Shown: positions 24,034 to 33,110 of the stretch, one piece after another
How positions within the stretch are numbered: position 1 is the first letter of the stretch
Layout of the letters: each line of letters starts with the position of its first letter
Source: an uncultured Dorea sp.
GTDB taxonomy: Bacteria > Bacillota > Clostridia > Lachnospirales > Lachnospiraceae
Length of the DNA stretch: 56,007 bases
NCBI GenBank assembly: GCA_910580235.1
Contig: CAJTVU010000011.1
Location: 1 to 56,007, forward strand
Reading direction: 5' to 3'
The notes under the pieces: generated by a model
Told to the model about the DNA's origin: nothing
Seen by the model: only the letters and a program-made list of their open reading frames with translations
Databases searched by the model: none
Translations under genes and position numbers: made by a program

Positions 24034-25661
24034 CTCTCCTCCAGCTTCTCGATCCGGATCCTCATCCCAAGCATCCGTACCGGCTCCACATAGTCCAGGA
24101 TCTTCTGTCTCATCCATGGAGATATGTCCGTCTTATTCTCCTCCCCCTCTGTTAAGATCCTGATCTTCACCTCTCGCTTCTCCTGCGATATCTCCGCCTT
24201 TACTTCCTCTATAATAAAGCCCGGCATCTTTTTTAGGAATCTTTCATAATCCTGCGCTGTCACGGCGCTCTCCCGGATCCTCACTTCTTTTCGGAACCGC
24301 TTTTTCAGTTCCTCTATTTTTTCCGAAAAACGCCCTCCAGCTCCCCCGGAAGGAGTGAAGAAAAAACTGTCTCCCCCTTCACTTCCAACTCCTCCTATAG
24401 CGGTCAGCCGGCTGCCCGCTCGTATATTCCCCCGGCTCCCATGATAGACAGACGCCCCTGACAGTCTTATCTTCGCCCCCCGGAACCTTCCCGGATCCAG
24501 TATGGCAATGCTGCGCCTCTCCTCCTCATAAGTAAAGGAGAACGCAGCGTCCCCCTGACGGAAAAAATAATGCTCCTTCCCCTCTCCTCTCTCCAGCTCC
24601 AGCATAAGCTCCACGGACTTTTCAAAAAGTGTCGGGAGAACGGACAGATCGATCTCCTGGCTTGCGCCTTCTACGATCCCAAGTTCCAGATAAGGCAGCA
24701 TACTCTTCGCACAGCAGACAGCCCGTATATTCCCTCTTTCTTGCTCATAGAAAGAGCAGTGCATCTCCTCGCCAAAGACATTCGGGATCGCCTCTTCCTT
24801 CTTGCCGTTTCTCAGAACATACGAGAAGATCTTTGTATCTGTCTCATATACAGGGAGAAGAGGCCCCCATATACGGCGCAGCCTTGGCGCGCGGTCATAG
24901 TGATGGCTTCCAAGGCGGACGCGGATAATATATCCCGTCTCCCCGCCAACAGCTCCCCGTACTGGCTTTGCCCCTCCAAGATCCAACTGGATCTCTCCGC
25001 TTACGAGGAACGGCCCTGTCTTATCCTCGCACCAGATCTCCTCATACCCCTTCTCTGTCAGACAGCTCCAACAGATTTGAGCGAATCTCAGTTCTTTGTC
25101 TTGTGGAAAAGGGTTCCTTCGCCTGTCCTCCTCTACTTCGGCAAAAAGGCTGAACCTTCCCGGAAGCGGGCTTCCTCCTTCCATATCAATAAGCACGTAC
25201 ACGCAGTCCTCCTCCTTCGGGCGCTCGCCAAAGAGCCAGAAATGCTCCCCCTCCCTCGCCCGGGACAGCTCTGTGTCCTGCTCTGTGTACACTGCTTTTA
25301 TGTACCCCCGGAAATTCTGCGTTTCCTCAGGCAGCTCAAAGCAGATGTCTCCCACCTGGAATTTCTGGCGGGCTGGATAGCCGTATGCACAGGCCTTTCG
25401 GCTTATCGCCTCTTTCTCTGCCCCCACAAGGACGCGGGAAGGCTTCCCCCGCCCGGGCGTAAATCCTGCCAGCCGAAGAAGAGCCCTTTCTTCCTCTTCC
25501 ATTACGTCCTCCAACCTTTGTGCCAGACGGGCGGCGTGCATCGTCACATTTTCAAGAATCGTAATCCCCGGATCCGACGGGGCTGCGCTCGTCCACTCGT
25601 CTGTATAAAATGGGATCCGCGCGATGGACTCCCTTAGCATCTCTTCATAAGAAATCCTCAT
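24030..25661 (-). CDS. Baseplate assembly protein (second, gp6/J-like)
   Basis: Predicted 543 residues starting MRISYEEMLRESIARIPFYT with a GGAGGG box. The N-terminal segment ending FYTDEWTSAAPSDPGITILENVTM is the signature of CIS baseplate proteins. The C-terminal part carries the baseplate-J-type region FRKEVRIRESAVTAQDYERFL and MPGFIIEEVKAEI. It probably forms the baseplate wedge with the 937-residue neighbour, whose stop it overlaps by 17 bases. Confidence 0.85.
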   Translation of the reverse strand: MRISYEEMLRESIARIPFYTDEWTSAAPSDPGITILENVTMHAARLAQRLEDVMEEEERALLRLAGFTPGRGKPSRVLVGAEKEAISRKACAYGYPARQKFQVGDICFELPEETQNFRGYIKAVYTEQDTELSRAREGEHFWLFGERPKEEDCVYVLIDMEGGSPLPGRFSLFAEVEEDRRRNPFPQDKELRFAQICWSCLTEKGYEEIWCEDKTGPFLVSGEIQLDLGGAKPVRGAVGGETGYIIRVRLGSHHYDRAPRLRRIWGPLLPVYETDTKIFSYVLRNGKKEEAIPNVFGEEMHCSFYEQERGNIRAVCCAKSMLPYLELGIVEGASQEIDLSVLPTLFEKSVELMLELERGEGKEHYFFRQGDAAFSFTYEEERRSIAILDPGRFRGAKIRLSGASVYHGSRGNIRAGSRLTAIGGVGSEGGDSFFFTPSGGAGGRFSEKIEELKKRFRKEVRIRESAVTAQDYERFLKKMPGFIIEEVKAEISQEKREVKIRILTEGEENKTDISPWMRQKILDYVEPVRMLGMRIRIEKLEER

Positions 25662-28458
25662 ATGCCCTCCTGCTTCCTTTTATATGAATGACTGGCGTTA
25701 CCTCTTTGCACACGCAGAAGCCTGCACTCCCTCCTGCGTCCTTATAACTGCTCTTCGCAATCCCTGGAATTGAAAGGCTCCCGTACAGGATCTTCGTCGT
25801 CTCTCCCTTTCCCATCTGAGACAATCTGGACGCGAGCTCTGCCCGAAGCTCTCTCCACCGGGGCAGCTTCCCAATGCCACGGATCCTCTTTGCGTAGCTT
25901 AAGACCGCTTCCTTTAGCATTTCCTGCACATCCACCGCGTCCTCTGCATCAGGCGCGGCAATCCATACATCTGCCTGTACTTTCACGAAATCCGGCTCTC
26001 TGATCTGAAGCATCCTTATATGCCCTCCGATGCTCTTCGCAAGATGATGTTCCAGTTCTTCCTTCACCCTGATGAAAGACTCCGCTCCTTCCTGAAAGTC
26101 CTTCATCAGCACTACAAGAAGGATCTCCCTGCCCCTGCACATACACGCTGCATCCACAATCTCTTCAGAAAAAGAAAGCGCCGCCTGCCGATAGTCCCGG
26201 ATTGTAACGGGGATCTCTCTGTGAGACAGGATGCTCTCTCCACGGCGCATCCTCTCTTCCCTCCCTCCTGTGCCACGGCCGCCCGCTGCCGGAAGAAGGT
26301 TCTCAACCTGCGCTACGCGGACACGGTTTGACGCAGCTTCTCTTATCCTGCCCCGCTCCACATTCCCGCAAGCCCCGTCACAGCAGAAGAGCCTGGCTCT
26401 CACTGCCGCCTGCGTCGTGTTCATAGGCGCTTTCCCGCGCCGCCCGTCTCCGAAGCATATCTGCCTCTTCTCCCGATCCAGTACATAGTGACGGTCAGAA
26501 GAGCCGGACTCATCAAAGCTTTCCTTTTCCTCCCAACGGACAAAGATGCTCTCCGCCTCTCCTCTCGTATTTTGCTCTATTTTTATAATTTCTGGAATCT
26601 CTTTCTGCATCTTTTCCAGCTCCTGGCCGCTTATGCGGCCCGTCTCGTTGACCCACACTTCTGCTCCTACAATATGTTCGGCGCGCAGGGGGATCTTATA
26701 ATTTTGTGTGATCTCATCTATGTAATATTCCTCTTCTGCCGATCTCCACACATTTCTTACAGTAGCCGCGTTCGCCCGGATCTCCCGGATCTTTGGGCAG
26801 CAGGACGGTTCTTCCTCTGCGCTCTTTATACAGATCCAGCAGGCCGTCAATCCTTCTATCTCGGCTTCTTCCATATCTTTTGGCGGATAGAAAAGAAGCA
26901 TCCCCGAATGGGCGAATCCGTCCGTATGATCTGTCACTGCAAGAGGCAGAAAGCCCTGTCTGGAAGAGTAAGAAAAAGAGAACGGGCGCGCCTCTGCCCT
27001 CCTCGGTCTTTTCCCTTCCTCCATGTCAAGCAGGAAGAAAAGGCTTACCGGCCCCGCCTTCCATTTCCCCGGGAATCCCACCAGGATGCTCTCTCCTTTA
27101 TAAGGAAAGGACGGGAAGACGGCGGGGCTTGTACACGCCGCCGTCATCTTCGGATAAGACGCCCGCAGCCGGAAGCCCGTTGCCCTCGGATAATGGAAGC
27201 AGGCAGGGCGCGCATAACAGCCTTCTGCCTTTCTCACCTGCAGGCGGACCGCATACGCTTCCTCCCCGTCAATCTCAAAAGGAGCGATATCGTCTGGACA
27301 GGAGAATGCAATAGCGCATTCCCCGCTCCTCTCTTCTCTTCCGAACATCTCTTGTACGCTCCGATCTGTCTCGATCTCCCGGAAGCCTCGTCCATTATAA
27401 TAAGAAAGCCGTACCTCATCTACATAGACGTCTACAATCTTTACAATCTTTCCCCCACGCTTTATAAGAGGCGGCTTCCCTTTTTCCTCGCCGCATCTGC
27501 CGTGTGCTTCGTCGGTTCGCTTCCTGCCAAAAGAAAGGGAAAAGCAGATCTGTATCTTTGCCCCCGCCGCACGGAATATCTCGTCCGACACAATGTAGCA
27601 CTCCTGCCACAGCCCCGGCTCTTCCCCGAATATCTCGCCCTGTCCAGGCGAGATCTGGTGCGTCCCATCATAGAGGCAGGAAGGCGCTTCCTCCCTTTCC
27701 CGGGGCTTTAGGAAAAGACCGGAAATCTTTGCCTCTGTCTTCTGCGGGCGCTGTCTGCGGATCACGAGGGCAGACCAGCTCCCCACGGGGATCTCTTCCT
27801 CAAAGGCCAGCCATTCTCCCTCCCTCTTTGCTCTTAAAGGAATGTCCGTAAAGGCTCCCTTCTCTTCCTTCCGCGCAAAGAAGCAGTATTCCCCCTCTCC
27901 TCCTGAAATCTCAGCCTGCATGCCTGTAAGCGGCGTGCAGGCCGCAAAGGGATTTTGAAATACCAGCTCTTCCTTGTACAACCCTTCCCCTTCCACCTGG
28001 AACATTGTCTGTGGAAGCCCGTCTGCACGCGTCACTTCACATCGTCCTTCCGAAATCCCAAGAATTTCTGTCGGCTTTTCATGTGAGACATACAAAGAAT
28101 GAGCCGTTTCAAAGAAAAGAGGCTCCTCTCTTTCTTCCACATCTGCAAAAAATCTTGTGCCTTTTTGCAGAAATACCCCTTCTCCCGCCCCGTCGTCCGC
28201 ATTCATCACAATGACGGACTCTGCCGCTCTCGGAGGGCTTACTGCTGCGCCTGTAAGAGAACAGAGCGCTTCCTCGTAGCTGCTCTGCCGTCTTTTGCAC
28301 TCCTCCATAATCTCCGCCATCTGTCTGGCAAAGAGAAGAGCAATGACGGAGCCGACATCTGGATCCTCTGTCGTAAGCTTCCATTCAGGTGTATAGAGCG
28401 CCGCCTTTTCTCTTAATTTTTCCTCCAGGCCTTCTCTTGTCCACTGTCTGTCGTCCAT
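25645..28458 (-). CDS. Large baseplate J-like protein (Afp11 type)
   Basis: Predicted 937 residues. It opens WTREGLEEKLREKAALYTPEW followed by TEDPDVGSVIALLFARQM, the typical start of putative CIS baseplate assembly proteins. The central region contains YVLDREKRQICFGDGRRGKAP, a recurring FGDG-type element. The C-terminal third has the gpJ-type motif HREIPVTIRDYRQAAL and DAACMCRGREILLVV. It overlaps the gp25 gene by 46 bases, with GGGAGAGGGAGAG ahead of the start at 28458. Length is at the upper end for the family. It should form the iris of the baseplate with the 543-residue protein. Confidence 0.88.
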   Translation of the reverse strand: MDDRQWTREGLEEKLREKAALYTPEWKLTTEDPDVGSVIALLFARQMAEIMEECKRRQSSYEEALCSLTGAAVSPPRAAESVIVMNADDGAGEGVFLQKGTRFFADVEEREEPLFFETAHSLYVSHEKPTEILGISEGRCEVTRADGLPQTMFQVEGEGLYKEELVFQNPFAACTPLTGMQAEISGGEGEYCFFARKEEKGAFTDIPLRAKREGEWLAFEEEIPVGSWSALVIRRQRPQKTEAKISGLFLKPREREEAPSCLYDGTHQISPGQGEIFGEEPGLWQECYIVSDEIFRAAGAKIQICFSLSFGRKRTDEAHGRCGEEKGKPPLIKRGGKIVKIVDVYVDEVRLSYYNGRGFREIETDRSVQEMFGREERSGECAIAFSCPDDIAPFEIDGEEAYAVRLQVRKAEGCYARPACFHYPRATGFRLRASYPKMTAACTSPAVFPSFPYKGESILVGFPGKWKAGPVSLFFLLDMEEGKRPRRAEARPFSFSYSSRQGFLPLAVTDHTDGFAHSGMLLFYPPKDMEEAEIEGLTACWICIKSAEEEPSCCPKIREIRANAATVRNVWRSAEEEYYIDEITQNYKIPLRAEHIVGAEVWVNETGRISGQELEKMQKEIPEIIKIEQNTRGEAESIFVRWEEKESFDESGSSDRHYVLDREKRQICFGDGRRGKAPMNTTQAAVRARLFCCDGACGNVERGRIREAASNRVRVAQVENLLPAAGGRGTGGREERMRRGESILSHREIPVTIRDYRQAALSFSEEIVDAACMCRGREILLVVLMKDFQEGAESFIRVKEELEHHLAKSIGGHIRMLQIREPDFVKVQADVWIAAPDAEDAVDVQEMLKEAVLSYAKRIRGIGKLPRWRELRAELASRLSQMGKGETTKILYGSLSIPGIAKSSYKDAGGSAGFCVCKEVTPVIHIKGSRRAYEDFL

Positions 28459-28850
28459 TCTCTCCCTCTCCCGTGGCAGATAGCCACCTGGTCTCTTCTT
28501 CCGCCCTCTCTCACTGTGTACTCTGCGCGTACGATAAGCTCCCCCTTCTCATCCGACAGAGACGCTTCTATATTCAAGTCCCGGATCCCCGGCTCCTGTG
28601 AGAGTACCGTCTCTGCCAGCCGCCTCTCCAATATATGGAGCTTCGTCTTAGAGGGCTCCATAAATACATAAGACATCGTGTCGCTTCCAAATTCCGGCCT
28701 CTGAAGCCTCTCTGTCTTCTGGGTCGCAAGGATTAAGTAGACGGATTCTTTTATGTGTTCTGCTCCTTCCGACACCATGAACCTTCCTGTGACTGTATCT
28801 ATCTGCGGCGGGAATCTCATACCGCAGTCCTTCTTTTCCTTTTCTGCCAT
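28413..28850 (-). CDS. gp25/GPW-like baseplate wedge protein
   Basis: Predicted 145 residues. The conserved GPW/gp25 core is present: IKESVYLILATQKTERLQRPEFG, then ETVLSQEPGIRDLNIEAS and GELIVRAEYTVR. The C-terminal tail of about 30 residues is basic and polar, past the usual gp25 end, and lies in the overlap with the 937-residue gene. gp25 proteins sit around the spike at the start of the sheath. Gene order spike-gp25-baseplate is as in other CIS loci. Confidence 0.9.
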   Translation of the reverse strand: MAEKEKKDCGMRFPPQIDTVTGRFMVSEGAEHIKESVYLILATQKTERLQRPEFGSDTMSYVFMEPSKTKLHILERRLAETVLSQEPGIRDLNIEASLSDEKGELIVRAEYTVREGGRRDQVAICHGRGREWTTDSGQEKAWRKN

Positions 28851-28894
28851 CCATCTTCCTCTATTCTGATCTTGTCCGTGGAGCCGCTCTGCCT

Positions 28895-29707
28895 TTATCC
28901 CAGCTTGACCGGGCTGCCCGACACCGTGACCATACCGCTCCCTGACAGCTTCAGCATGGAGGAGGCTTCCAGCATCGTCTGCTGTCCTGACAGCTTTGCA
29001 GATCCATTGGCTTTTAAAGCCAGGCTGTTGTCCGCCTGTACCGTCACTTTCGAAGCCTTCACCTGTACTTCCCCGCTGTCGCCATTCATAGACACTTGTA
29101 TAGCGTCTCCTACTTTAATAGTCAGCTTCCTGGCGGCCGTCACTTTTACATCTCCCTCTTTTGTCCCCAGCTCTACAACACAGTTCGCATCCTTATCTTT
29201 GATGACGATGCGCTGCTTCGCATTGTCAAGCTCTATCTTATGACGCTCTCCGGCCGTCTGCACGGTGATGCTGTCTTTCTCGCCCCCGCCTTCTTTATCA
29301 TCCCAGAAGAGGATCTCACTGCCGTTCCTGCCTACGATCCTCTTTTTCTGATTGTCCGCGTCTGCGCTCTGCCTGCGGATCGCGTCCTTCTCCCGTGACA
29401 GAGCCCCCAGAATGTAGGCTTTCTCAATGCTGCCGTTCTCAAAGGCAAGGATGACCTGATCGTCCTTTTCCGGCTGGAAGAAGAAGCCCCAGCCTTTCCC
29501 CGCATAGGGCGCCGCCGCCTTCACCCATCGAAGCTCTCCCTCCTCCTCATCCCGAAGAGGAAGGCGCACCTTGATATACCCCGGTCTGTCCTTGTTGTAA
29601 TTCTCCACGACGATCCCAACTGCCACGCCCCACATACGTGCTTCTCCAAATCTGCCGCCAGCTGTATTCCTCGCTGAGACTTCTTCCAGCATATCCATAA
29701 GCGCCAT
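28895..29707 (-). CDS. Spike protein, gpV-like half (phage baseplate assembly protein V)
   Basis: Predicted 270 residues. An OB-fold near the start (WGVAVGIVVENYNKDRPGYI, then WVKAAAPYAGKGWGFFFQPEKDDQVILAF) is followed by repeated short beta segments (HKIELDNAKQRIVIKDKD, KLTIKVGDAIQVSMNGDSGE) ending VTVSGSPVKLG. These would build the triple-stranded beta-helix of a trimeric spike. In Afp8/VgrG the gpD and gpV parts are one chain; here they are two adjacent genes separated by four bases. The tip should be sharpened by the PAAR-like protein encoded at 35729. Confidence 0.9.
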   Translation of the reverse strand: MALMDMLEEVSARNTAGGRFGEARMWGVAVGIVVENYNKDRPGYIKVRLPLRDEEEGELRWVKAAAPYAGKGWGFFFQPEKDDQVILAFENGSIEKAYILGALSREKDAIRRQSADADNQKKRIVGRNGSEILFWDDKEGGGEKDSITVQTAGERHKIELDNAKQRIVIKDKDANCVVELGTKEGDVKVTAARKLTIKVGDAIQVSMNGDSGEVQVKASKVTVQADNSLALKANGSAKLSGQQTMLEASSMLKLSGSGMVTVSGSPVKLG

Positions 29708-29711
29708 GTCG

Positions 29712-30830
29712 TCACCCCTTTAACTGTGCCGCCTCTCCCGTAATCCTCGTCCGAAACCCTTCTTCTTCGGAAATTACATGAGCCACAGACGTCACATAGA
29801 ACTCATTATCTGCACCTTTGCCCAGCCCGCTAAGAGCCACGTACGTGCCGGGCTTTATCTCAGGAAGCCCGATAGTGCTGCACTCCAGACGGCCATAGCG
29901 ATAGGAAATATCCTTAAGGACGGCCTCTGCCCGCATACCCGCTTCCTCCTTTGTCCTGATCGCGTCATCTACGACGATCTTCTCTGTCCCAGACAGGAAG
30001 CGATCCGCTTTATTCCCAAAAGAGACTTTGTTCTTCTGCTTCTTTCGGGCGGCGATCCGCTCCCCTCGCTCATCGTCCACGCCTCTTGCTTCCACCTCTC
30101 TCACCAGCCCTCGCAGGTCATACTCGATCTGATAATCCAAAAGCCCTTTCCCGTTCCCGATCTCTATAAGAGGAGGAGCGCTTTTCCTCGCCTCTCGAAA
30201 ATACAGCTTTCCCACGTCCGTAAAAAACTCATAGTGGAATTTTTTTGCTGCTTTTACTACGAACTCATAATCACTCTCCGACACCATATCGATGCGCGCG
30301 CCCTCTCCATACTCCGGCGTTGCTCCAATCTGTGCCGACTCTAAGATCCCCCCTGACTCCATGGCCTGATAGACAGGGAAGCTTAAGATCTCCTTGACCG
30401 CCTCTCCGTATTTCTTCGCCCGCAGCTGCTTCACATGAGCATTGGCCATCATCATTCCCTTTATGTCCATCGCCTCGGCCTCCACGCAAGGAATCCCTTC
30501 CTCATCACATACAAAAGCCGTCCGTACAAGAAGCCCGCGGAACACTTCTGTCAGATTCCCCTCATATCCAATGCTCACCGAGCATTTTGATCCGAGGCTT
30601 ACAAAAGTCTTCAGCACATCCGTCTTATAGCTGCCTTCTTCCTCCACGCACCCGTAAATGCGGAATACGCTCGTGGAAGCCTCCGTCCCGCTGGTGAGCT
30701 CCACCTTCATGCTCCCGACGATCAGCCCCGCACGATTCGTGCCAATGGCCTTTCCCTCTACGGCGACGCTGACAGCCGGGTACTGGAATGCATTGTATTT
30801 TTCTTTTAGCTGTCCGAAATCGTACTTCAT
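29712..30830 (-). CDS. Spike base, gpD-like half (phage late control D family)
   Basis: Predicted 372 residues. Visible features are the N-terminal strand pattern FQYPAVSVAVEGKAIG, FRIYGCVEEE, and the late-control-D blocks YEGNLTEVFRGLLVRTAF, VEAEAMDIKGMMM, YEFVVKAAKKFHYEFFTDVG, and the C-terminal EIKPGTYVALSGLGKGADNEFYVTS. This is the portion of VgrG/Afp8 that contacts the tube. It is directly upstream of the gpV-like half. A TAAGGATGAAAGGAA stretch serves as ribosome binding site for 30830. Confidence 0.9.
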   Translation of the reverse strand: MKYDFGQLKEKYNAFQYPAVSVAVEGKAIGTNRAGLIVGSMKVELTSGTEASTSVFRIYGCVEEEGSYKTDVLKTFVSLGSKCSVSIGYEGNLTEVFRGLLVRTAFVCDEEGIPCVEAEAMDIKGMMMANAHVKQLRAKKYGEAVKEILSFPVYQAMESGGILESAQIGATPEYGEGARIDMVSESDYEFVVKAAKKFHYEFFTDVGKLYFREARKSAPPLIEIGNGKGLLDYQIEYDLRGLVREVEARGVDDERGERIAARKKQKNKVSFGNKADRFLSGTEKIVVDDAIRTKEEAGMRAEAVLKDISYRYGRLECSTIGLPEIKPGTYVALSGLGKGADNEFYVTSVAHVISEEEGFRTRITGEAAQLKG

Positions 30831-30842
30831 TTCCTTTCATCC

Positions 30843-31310
30843 TTACTGCGACAAAAACCTCTCAAAAGCGTCCTCCCAGTACCCGTCCCCCTGCGCGCCG
30901 TCTCCTGCCTGTAAGATTACGAGGCTCGCTTTTGCGCTTACAGGGTCGCCTTCCTCCGAGAACATATCGTAACATACAGACATACGTTCAATCTCTCCCT
31001 GGAAGCTTATCCTTCCCCAGCAGAAATCTACCTGCCTCGCCGCTCTGTCCTTAAGCAGCGACAACAGCTCTTCCACCCGTGCTTTCGTCTCTTCCCCTGC
31101 AAAGATCAGCTCAAAAGAAAGGCTTGTCCCCTCGGCCGATACAGCCTGCCATATATCCCCCTCTTCCTGCGCCGCAAGCAGTCCCGACATGACAGTCCCC
31201 CTGCTTTCTGCACGGATCTTCAGTGACAGAGGATTATACTGTACTTCGATCGTCTTTCCTTTTCCGCCGCCTGCTCCTCCTGCCTCGATCACTGCTTTCT
31301 CTAAAGCCAC
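30843..31310 (-). CDS. CIS tube/adaptor protein (Afp7-type), copy 2
   Basis: Predicted 155 residues from GTG 31310 (AGGGGGG eight bases upstream). This start is preferred to ATG 31334 because it aligns with the start of the paralogue encoded just upstream (ALEKAVIEA against MEKAYIEF). Shared features are VQYNPLSLKIRAESRG near the N-terminus, SFELIFAGEE, and a final strand pattern CWGRISFQGEIERMSVCYDMFSEEG typed as CIS tube protein. A C-terminal LysM module, common in longer Afp7 homologues, is not visible. It overlaps the previous gene by ten bases. Confidence 0.8.
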   Translation of the reverse strand: MALEKAVIEAGGAGGGKGKTIEVQYNPLSLKIRAESRGTVMSGLLAAQEEGDIWQAVSAEGTSLSFELIFAGEETKARVEELLSLLKDRAARQVDFCWGRISFQGEIERMSVCYDMFSEEGDPVSAKASLVILQAGDGAQGDGYWEDAFERFLSQ

Positions 31311-31771
31311 GATCCTTTCCCCCCTGTCAGGCATGTCCCTTCTATTGTAATGTCTATATTTCCCCGCACCGGGGCTCCGCTTGCTTCGAACATCGTATAT
31401 TCTGCCTCCACCGCGGTCAGCAGCCCCTTTATATAGAGCCGGTTCCAGCAGAAGCACACATTCCGCCTAAGTGGGCTTTTCACAGCCGCAAGGAACCCTT
31501 CTGCCTCCGTCTGTACATCCCGGTTCATTGTCCCTTCCTCTGCCGTACTGTCGACGATCAGACGGGCAGTAAGCCTTACTTGCGCCGTATTGTCTCCATA
31601 GGAGTAAGCTCTTCCCGAAACCGTCCCGTCCTCTACCTGGTAATTCTTCTTTTTCTTTGCTTCGCTTTTATCATTGATCTCCAGGGACAGCTCCTGGGGG
31701 TTGAACTGCACTTCATGCATCTTCCCCTCTTTGCCTCCAGGCTCCTGGAACTCGATATATGCCTTCTCCAT
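31301..31771 (-). CDS. CIS tube/adaptor protein (Afp7-type), copy 1
   Basis: Predicted 156 residues. The stretch VQFNPQELSLEINDKSEA near residues 21-38 and the strand pairs VRLTARLIVDS and CFCWNRLYIKGLLTAVEAEYTMF, with SGAPVRGNIDITIEGT, match CIS tube-type proteins that join the inner tube to the spike. It is paralogous to the next gene (same length, same motif order), implying tandem duplication. Which copy is the tube-spike adaptor is unknown. Confidence 0.82.
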   Translation of the reverse strand: MEKAYIEFQEPGGKEGKMHEVQFNPQELSLEINDKSEAKKKKNYQVEDGTVSGRAYSYGDNTAQVRLTARLIVDSTAEEGTMNRDVQTEAEGFLAAVKSPLRRNVCFCWNRLYIKGLLTAVEAEYTMFEASGAPVRGNIDITIEGTCLTGGKGSWL

Positions 31772-31804
31772 AATGCCTCTTTGTCCGCCGTTAAGACGTC
31801 TTCG

Positions 31805-32482
31805 TTAAAAGCCCCTCCGCTTTTTCTCGTCTCTTAGCCTCTTCTCCAGCTTTTCATATGCGCGGTCTGCCATAAGCCTCACTTGTGCTTTCGCATGAAC
31901 GGATATAAGCTGATCCAGCTCCCTGACGTCCTGCTTTGACAGTAGGGCTACCCGCTCGTCCTGCTTTTTCTGCACAGTGGTCTCCCGCGTCGATTTCTTT
32001 GTCCTTCTGCCCTCCTTCGTAACCATCTTCACCCGGGAAGGAACAGGATCCGCCGGGGCATAATGCAAAGGAGCCTCCACTCTGTACCTGTAGAGCAGGC
32101 CTATCTTCTTCATCGGATCCCGCATGGGCCAAAACTGCTGATAGTGATCCGGGATCCCGGCGCGTCGAAGCGCCGCGGACACGTACACCAGATCCTGGTA
32201 AGTGAAGTCCGGCGTGCCAAGGAAGATCAGCCGGTTCTTAATCTGGCTTATACTTGTGACATGCATCTGCTGCTCCATGCGATTGTGCTGATTCACAACC
32301 GTCACCGCCGAAGATATGTCTCCTGTGGCCGCCGCTCTCCCCGGCATGGCATGGCGAAGCCCACGTCTTCTCACATCAGGCCGCATCAATTCATAATTCC
32401 CGAAGACACGGCGGCAGAATCTTTCATTCTTCTCTGTAAAGGGAAGCTTACGCGTTCTTATAATCGCTTCTCTCTCCCTCAT
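31805..32482 (-). CDS. Uncharacterised injection-system protein
   Basis: Predicted 225 residues from ATG 32482, which overlaps the previous stop as ATGA. The N-terminal half is basic with a mixed pattern (LPFTEKNERFCRRVFGNYEL, then ISQIKNRLIFLGTPDFTYQD and DLVYVSAALRRAGIPDHYQQF). The second half is highly charged and probably helical (KEGRRTKKSTRETTVQKKQD, then LEKRLRDEKKRRGF at the end). A LysM-like reading of IKNRLIFLGTPDFTYQDLVY is tempting but not convincing. Position between tube and adaptor genes suggests a structural or assembly role. No family recognised. Confidence 0.6.
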   Translation of the reverse strand: MREREAIIRTRKLPFTEKNERFCRRVFGNYELMRPDVRRRGLRHAMPGRAAATGDISSAVTVVNQHNRMEQQMHVTSISQIKNRLIFLGTPDFTYQDLVYVSAALRRAGIPDHYQQFWPMRDPMKKIGLLYRYRVEAPLHYAPADPVPSRVKMVTKEGRRTKKSTRETTVQKKQDERVALLSKQDVRELDQLISVHAKAQVRLMADRAYEKLEKRLRDEKKRRGF

Positions 32483-32910
32483 CGCTTCATCTCCATATAC
32501 TGGCATAAAAGGGTCACGGTCTCCGTCAGAAGGCTCGCTTCCTCCGCATTTAAGCCACTGTAGCTCTTCTTCGCGACGACACATCCATAAAAGTGATATT
32601 CCAAAAAAGGCGCGTCCTGCGGGCTGCGCCTCCCGTCTCTTTTTACGATGACCGCCACCGGATCTGCGAACACTGCTCCGCAGGGCATCGGATCTTCATC
32701 CTCCCCATCCATGACGTACCGCTCAATGACCAGCGCGACAGGCCTTAAGACAGGCTTCCTTCTTATATGTACATAATTGTTCAGGCCCCCCTCCTGTATA
32801 TACTCATACTCTGTCTCCTCCTCCAGGCCTTGTATGCTTTTGCAGCCTATCTCCGCCCCCGTCTTCCCGAGGCGCAGGATAAAATCGGTGTTTGTGTTTG
32901 CCTGGCTCAT
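32479..32910 (-). CDS. gp19-like tail tube protein, divergent second copy
   Basis: Predicted 143 residues. The opening FILRLGKTGAEIGCKSIQGL and the following EEETEYEYIQEGGLNNYVHI match the tube family pattern in which a first strand is followed by a short helix and a GL(E/D) turn and then a long beta hairpin. The end VVAKKSYSGLNAEEASLLTETV also fits the tube fold. It is shorter than the 173-residue copy and less similar, so it may be a specialised ring (as Afp5 is next to the baseplate) and not the bulk tube. Confidence 0.75.
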   Translation of the reverse strand: MSQANTNTDFILRLGKTGAEIGCKSIQGLEEETEYEYIQEGGLNNYVHIRRKPVLRPVALVIERYVMDGEDEDPMPCGAVFADPVAVIVKRDGRRSPQDAPFLEYHFYGCVVAKKSYSGLNAEEASLLTETVTLLCQYMEMKR

Positions 32911-32915
32911 ATGCT

Positions 32916-33110
32916 CTATATGCTCCTCCAGTCTAATATACTTTTCTCCTGTCCGCTGGAGAGATCCTGCTTTTCATGGATAGCCGAAATCTGCTCGCAC
33001 CACCTGCGCCTGCTCCTGTGATCAAGAGCCTCCACTTCCCTGGCGCTCCAATGGTAATAGTAGGAAATAAAGGACATCTCCTCATAAAGCATCTCTTCTG
33101 GATAAAGCAT
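32916..33110 (-). CDS. DUF6760-type small CIS protein
   Basis: Predicted 64 residues: EEMSFISYYYHWSAREVEAL, then DHRSRRRWCEQISAIHEKQ. I recognise the YHW...LDHRSR(R)RW pattern of DUF6760, a short protein regularly found between tube and chaperone genes of CIS loci; its function is not established. The start overlaps the previous stop (TAATG) and GGGAGG precedes it. Size would normally lead to it being missed. Confidence 0.8.
   Translation of the reverse strand: MLYPEEMLYEEMSFISYYYHWSAREVEALDHRSRRRWCEQISAIHEKQDLSSGQEKSILDWRSI

Noticed and set aside
24570..25637. 355-residue open frame on the plus strand
   Set aside because: Antisense shadow of the 543-residue baseplate gene, with no domain pattern and no start signal.
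26488..27711. 407-residue open frame on the plus strand
   Set aside because: It lies fully inside the 937-residue baseplate gene on the other strand, has no ribosome binding site and reads as low-complexity Arg/Leu/Ser sequence; an antisense shadow.
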